Below are positions 41,501 to 47,500 of a stretch of DNA of 64,000 bases, piece by piece; positions within the stretch are counted from its first letter, which is position 1, and each line of letters starts with the position of its first letter. The position numbers and the translations under genes were made by a program. The stretch spans positions 682,001 through 746,000 of the forward strand of contig VYZI01000238.1 of NCBI GenBank assembly GCA_013397695.1, read 5' to 3'. Source of the stretch: Centropus unirufus. Its lineage: Eukaryota > Chordata > Aves > Cuculiformes > Centropidae. The notes beneath the pieces are model-generated. The model did not search any database. It was not told where the DNA came from and saw only the letters and a list, made by a program, of their open reading frames with translations.

Positions 41501-44500
41501 TGTCTTATTTGGGGTCAATCAGTTGATCACCCCTCGTTTATTTCAGAAGCAGATCCGAGCTGATGTTTTTAAGGAAGAGAAAAGCTCCAGAATTAAGCAG
41601 GGTCAAAATTCAGAGTTGAAGCCACAGCCACCTCAAGCCTTTGCCTGCTTGTGCCTCACTCCCCTGCACACATTTAAAAGTGATAGTTGTAGTGCTGGCA
41701 GAGCTCTCCAGCCCTCTTTAATACCGACTTCTCTTATGCCCTCTTTGCCTACATTATAAAATCCTCTTTTTACCCTCCCCTCTAAAACCAGTCATCATTC
41801 CCTTCGAGGCACATCACTGGATAAGGGAGTTTCAAATACATTCAACTAATCCAGCTTTGAACTCAACCCCCTACACCCATGCTAGCAGCTCATTGCTCAG
41901 CAATTTTTCCACTGAAACCGAGTATCACAGTTACTGTGTCTCATCCCACATACTTTCCAAGCAGAGAAAAAGCCACCACAACCATCGCGGCCTTACCCAT
42001 GATGGTCACATCATACTCGATTTGGAAGAGTGCCTCCTGGCTGCACTGCCGCAGGATGTTGAGGGCGTCAGCGTGGGTCATGCTGTGCAGAGGGATCCCA
42101 TCAACGCTTAGCAGCCTGTCCCCAATTTTCAAGGACCCTTCCCTGTAAGAAGTCACAGGAAAAAAGGCTTTTTGTGTATATGTATTTATTTATAAACAGA
42201 TACATTTTCTATATCTAAATAGATATATTTCCTATATCATTTTTTTTATTATTTCCTATATCAATTTATATCAATATCTGCATTCACTGGAGATATTTAA
42301 TATACTTTTTTTGTGTATGTGTGTGTGTGTGTATATAAAAGTCTATTACTTTGATCTTTTAGGAATTGAACACTACTTGAGATGCTAGCTTGGGTTATTT
42401 ATAGTAACAGGCCCATCATATTAATCTGGTGGTATGAGAATAGAAAGACAGGCTTCTGCTTTCTAACACCTATCAGCTCTTCATCTGCACAGGGTTAAGT
42501 GGCTGCTCTGGAAAAGGAATTTCTGCTCAGGACTACAATATCTACACACGGGTCAACCGATGAGCACTGGACCCACCTCCCCCCACACCACAGTCCCACA
42601 TCACCGGCGTCATTCCATGCCACCAGTATGAAAAGCCTTAGGGAGGCACCGGCAAAGAGGACAAGTAGGATGCACAGCCAAGAGCATGGTGAGACGTGCT
42701 CATCCATCTCATGAAAGCAAATGTTGGTGGTTCTATAAGATCATTACCTGTCTGCTGGGCCACCTGGCCTCACATAGGTGAGCACCAGTGGTCTGGACTT
42801 GTGCCAGTCCTCATGGGCTCCTCCTGTAATCAAACCAGGAAAGCTGTAAGTCACTGGAGGTTTGAGAGTTTGAATGAGAATGCTGAGGAAGGAGAGACAT
42901 TTATCACATAACAGCTGACACAGTCTGAAAGCAAAAAGACTGCTCTGGATGAGGCAGCCAGCAGTCCTTGAAGGCTGCACGGGATGCTCACCAGGACATG
43001 CTTTTGCTTCATAGATGAGGTTCATGACAGTCATTATTATTTCCCCTTCCCAAATCCTCTCTGACAGCACTTGTCCCCTCTTTGTTTTTCACTGGAGAAG
43101 GTACTGACCTCTTAGTACGAAGCCAAAGCTGTTGCCTTCCTTGTAGAGGGACACCTCAATGGTCTTGGGAATAATGCCAGCACTGCTCTCTGGCACTAAA
43201 TGGAGAGAGAAAGACCCAGTTAGCCCTAGAGATAAACTTTTTCCATGCCACCTGGCAAAGGAATACCAAAACACATCGAAACAGCACTGAAATTATAGTC
43301 CAGCCCAATAACCATATTGTATCTTCTTTGGAAGCAAAAAGATCCCAGCCCAGATACGTGAACCCTTGTCAGAGCCAAGCATCACGTTTCAGGATGATTT
43401 CACCACCTCAGTGTTGTGCATTTCCCCTCCAATTTGTCTTGGTTAATACTCTGACATTCAAGGAAAAACTGTCTCGTTTATAAACTGGATTTAATGTGTT
43501 CAGCATTACTCAAAAGCCAGAAGCTTCTACCACAGATGGAAACTTATTAAAAAAAAAAAGCAGCAGTGTGAGAAATCAAGTCATTGGCTGACCTTAAAGA
43601 AAATGAAAATCCCAAATCCTCAGTGCAAAAGGTTAGGGTTTTTTCCCTTACCTCTCATATTTTGACTTTGAAAAAAGATTAAGTGAATCCTTTAAACTGA
43701 TCCTAGGGACAATTCAGTAATTTTATGTTAAATACACTGTACTATTTAATGTACAAAAGTAAAGAGAAAAAGAAAGAAACTGCTTCCGTTCCTTGCCATC
43801 CCCTGCTGTTTAAAGACTTATTGAACCACCACAGTGAATATGTGACAATTTCCCAGCCTTCTCCATCCAGAAGTGCACGTGGCATTTCAGCCTCATCCAC
43901 TCTGAAAAGATCAATTCCTAATCTTCAAACCAAGTGCAATGAACAGCCACAAAGATAATCAGGAAAAAAAAGACTTAGAGCTTGACTTCAACCTGGCAAA
44001 CTGGAGCTGAAGGCTGCCCTGGGCATGTCCACATTAGCGTTTCCCCTTGGCTCAGGACAGGGGTTTTGAAGAAAATCTCCCCATGGTTCTCACTGACCAC
44101 ACTGGTCTTCGTGGCCGAGCACCCTGAGGACTTGAAACCTGCACACTAACCCTTAAACTAAACCAAAAGACGTCCAGTGGAGGCATGGCATTGCACTGCA
44201 GACAGCCTTGGGGACCAGGCTACAGTGAGGCCAAATGAACCCTCAAATACTGTCCCCGACACAGCCACTTTGCTCCTGCTGCTGTACACAGACTGCAACA
44301 GGGACACAGCCTGGAAATACACCAGAAGGGAAAAACTCAGGGCAGACAAAGGCTCCCAGCTAAGGGGCAATACTCACATACCTAGGAAAGAGCATAAAGT
44401 ATACACAAATAAGTTTGGAAACCATCCAATTTTTGTCCCAAGCCTGAAGTTCTGTATCAGCCTTTGTAAGATCAGCGGGGAGCAGGGAAGCTGATGTTAA

Positions 44501-47500
44501 CAGAGGGTTTGGTTTATTTCTAGAAGAGGTGATATGACACAGTACCCTGAAAACTACTCTTGGATTTGAAAGGTCTCTTTCAAGTCATGAGATTATGAAG
44601 TGGGGAGAACCATTCAAATCCACAAGTCCAAGCTATTGAACTGCACTATATTTCTGCTCATTGCCCAGGAAAAGAGAGTCGGGTGCACGCAGCAATTACA
44701 AACCCTCACCACAGATAATAGCCCAAAATGAACTGGAGCAAGGCAATAACTGACAATTCCCTGCATTTTGCAGTGCCTCTTTCTTTGTATTAGTTATAAA
44801 CAGCATCAATAATCTCGCTAGAGAAAAGTCACTATTTCCCTGTGCTCTTCCTGCTCATGCAGAGGTGGGGACATTTTGCATTGCTGCTATTGATTGAGCT
44901 ATGCAGTATTGGCACTGCTCCTTAGCTGGTAAGTACAGCTTATCAGATTCCCAATAGCCAAGGCTCACAGCTAAGGAGAAAGGTTAAGAGTTGTCATCTC
45001 TGGTGAGCATGAGAACATAGAAAAGTGAAGCCACAGCTTGTTTTACCAGGTTTGTATGCAAAAGCTAACTAACATTTGCGGCAGAATAGAGGAGGAGGAT
45101 GGATAATCAGCTAATTCAGATAATGTTTTTCTTTGTTTTAGGGCTTTATATAGTCATTTACGTATTCAATATTTAAAAGGCAGCAGCTATAGCAAAGCAA
45201 TGAAGTGTAAGATCGCTTCCTATCTGGGGCAAAATGTTTAGATTTCATTAGTTTTGTTTTTCCTGTCATCTTATTTTTAGTTGCTCTATTTTTTCTGCCC
45301 AATCATCCTCTGATTGATCTGGGTAACTGAATGAGTAATAACTGGGGAGATCATTTTCACAATGGAAAGCCCGTGATGAGAAATTGTATCAAGGAATTTG
45401 GTTTAAACATAACAAAGAAGGGAAGGAGTGCATAGCCTCCCACATCAGGACAAAAGCCTTGATAATACGAGTTCGGCTTGCCAGCTTTGGTCAGGGCCTC
45501 TTAGTTGATAAGTAGATTGTTTCAGTTTCCCTTCTGAAAACACGAAATGTTTCAAAGCATCTTGAGGAATAATAGCACTTGCCACAATTCAGAAAGAGGA
45601 CCTGGAAGTGCATGCTTAAGATCGAATAAAACCTCCCATAGCCACACTCCAAAGGGAAAAAAAGAAAGAAAAACAAGCTAAAGTAGCATCAGGAGGCAGA
45701 TTGGTCTGTGCTACTGAGTCACTCCAAGGCAAGACAGACCTAATCAGCCATCTCCTGCCGGTGTGCATGAACAGGCACCCACTGTGCTGGAAAAAAGCAC
45801 TCTGGTCCAAGTACACACAGCTCTGCAGCACCCACTGCAGCGCTGCACACAGATGAAGGCAGAACGTCAAAATGCCCCTGGATACTGCCTTGGCCACGAT
45901 GGTTAATGCATGAGCAAGCCCATCTGTACCCCAGGACAAAAAGCATCCAAGAAAAGAGAGTAGCATCATCCGAGAGGCACCCACCAGCTGGCGGGAGTTC
46001 GTACTCTACTTCCAGCACTACCCTTTCGCCCACATTTTTCAGCAGGCTTATGATCTCATCGTGCCGCAGCTTGGTCAGGTTGATTCCATTCACTGCTTTG
46101 ATGTAATCCCCAACGTTCAGCTGGTCGCTCCTGTAAATAAAGAAACACAAAAAAGCAGTGGTAGCACAAAGTCTGAGCTATGCTGAGCCTGGATGTGCTT
46201 GGCAAAGCTTTTGTAACTGGGGGACATCCTAAACAAGCCACAAACACTGGGCAGATTTTGCTGTCTGATTGCATGTGCCTGCTATCAGACAGAGGTGCTA
46301 AAATCGAAGCCATCTATCTTTCCTGGTGGCAAATGTTCAGCTCTGTACCTACAGCAACAATTGTGGCAAATGTGCTCACAATCTCTCTCTGTTGCTCAAT
46401 TCCCATTCATGTAGAGCAATCAGTCAAAGCAAAGCATGCCAAGAACTGTCTGAAAAAAAAAATCCAGCAGGGAAAAAGAAAACATCTTTCCTTTTACCTG
46501 TTTTCTGCGAAACTGTTCAATTCTTTCTTCCCTTTCTCTGCTTCTTGGAGCTTTTCTACTCCCATTCCTTTTCTGAGCCAATAATGTTACTTACATATTC
46601 AGTATTCAGAACAGATACAATATTAAACCACTTAGCTTGATCAAGATGTATTGTACCATGCAGCTCTCCTGACAAGGCTGCCTAATTTCCCAGAAACCCA
46701 AATATCCCTACACAAAATTTCAGGCCATAATTGCACAAAGCATGGAAAACAGTTCAGAATAGAAGACGTTCTGCTTACGGAAGCAACAACTTTGCATTCT
46801 GGGGCACTTGAAAAAAAGGGAGTCCTGTGCCAACTATTTTAATTATAACTACATTCCTTCAGTAGCTTAGAACATGCAACTATTCCTCTCCAGTTTTACC
46901 ACACTCTCTGCACCTTATTTCTACTTCTCACCTTGCAGCCAGTCCTCCCGGCCTTAGATTGGAGACTCTTGGCTTTCCATCTTTGTCTGTGCCACCTGAA
47001 ATGGTTAACCCCAGAGTGCTTCCTTCTTTCTTAATCAGCTCCACGATGGTGACACCTCTGAACTCCTCTGAAAGATCAGGAACAAAGACAAACAACTCAG
47101 TGGAAGAGACATTCCTCCCAATCCCAAGGACACCCTTTTCCTATAAGTGGTGGGAAGACAGACCTGAAATGACTTGTACAATTAGCATGAAGAGGAAGCT
47201 ACAGTCTATTTAAAATTAAGTTGCGAAACAAAAGCGTGTCTTAGTGGACCCACAGCATGCAAGTCCGTCAGGCAGGGCTAAGCAGAACAAGGCAGCAGAG
47301 TGAGGGCTCATGAGGGCATAAAAACCTTGTGTTTCAAGGTGCTGGTGGCAGTGGAAGGACAAAAAACAAGTGTGATGGTGTATCAGCAATGGTCCAGAGA
47401 GACTATCTCAGGTACTCTGATGTAGTGAGGAGGGTGTTAGGAGGGCTACATGTCAGGCAGTCACAGTTACCAGGTAGGAGGATGCTGTGGACCAGCAGTA

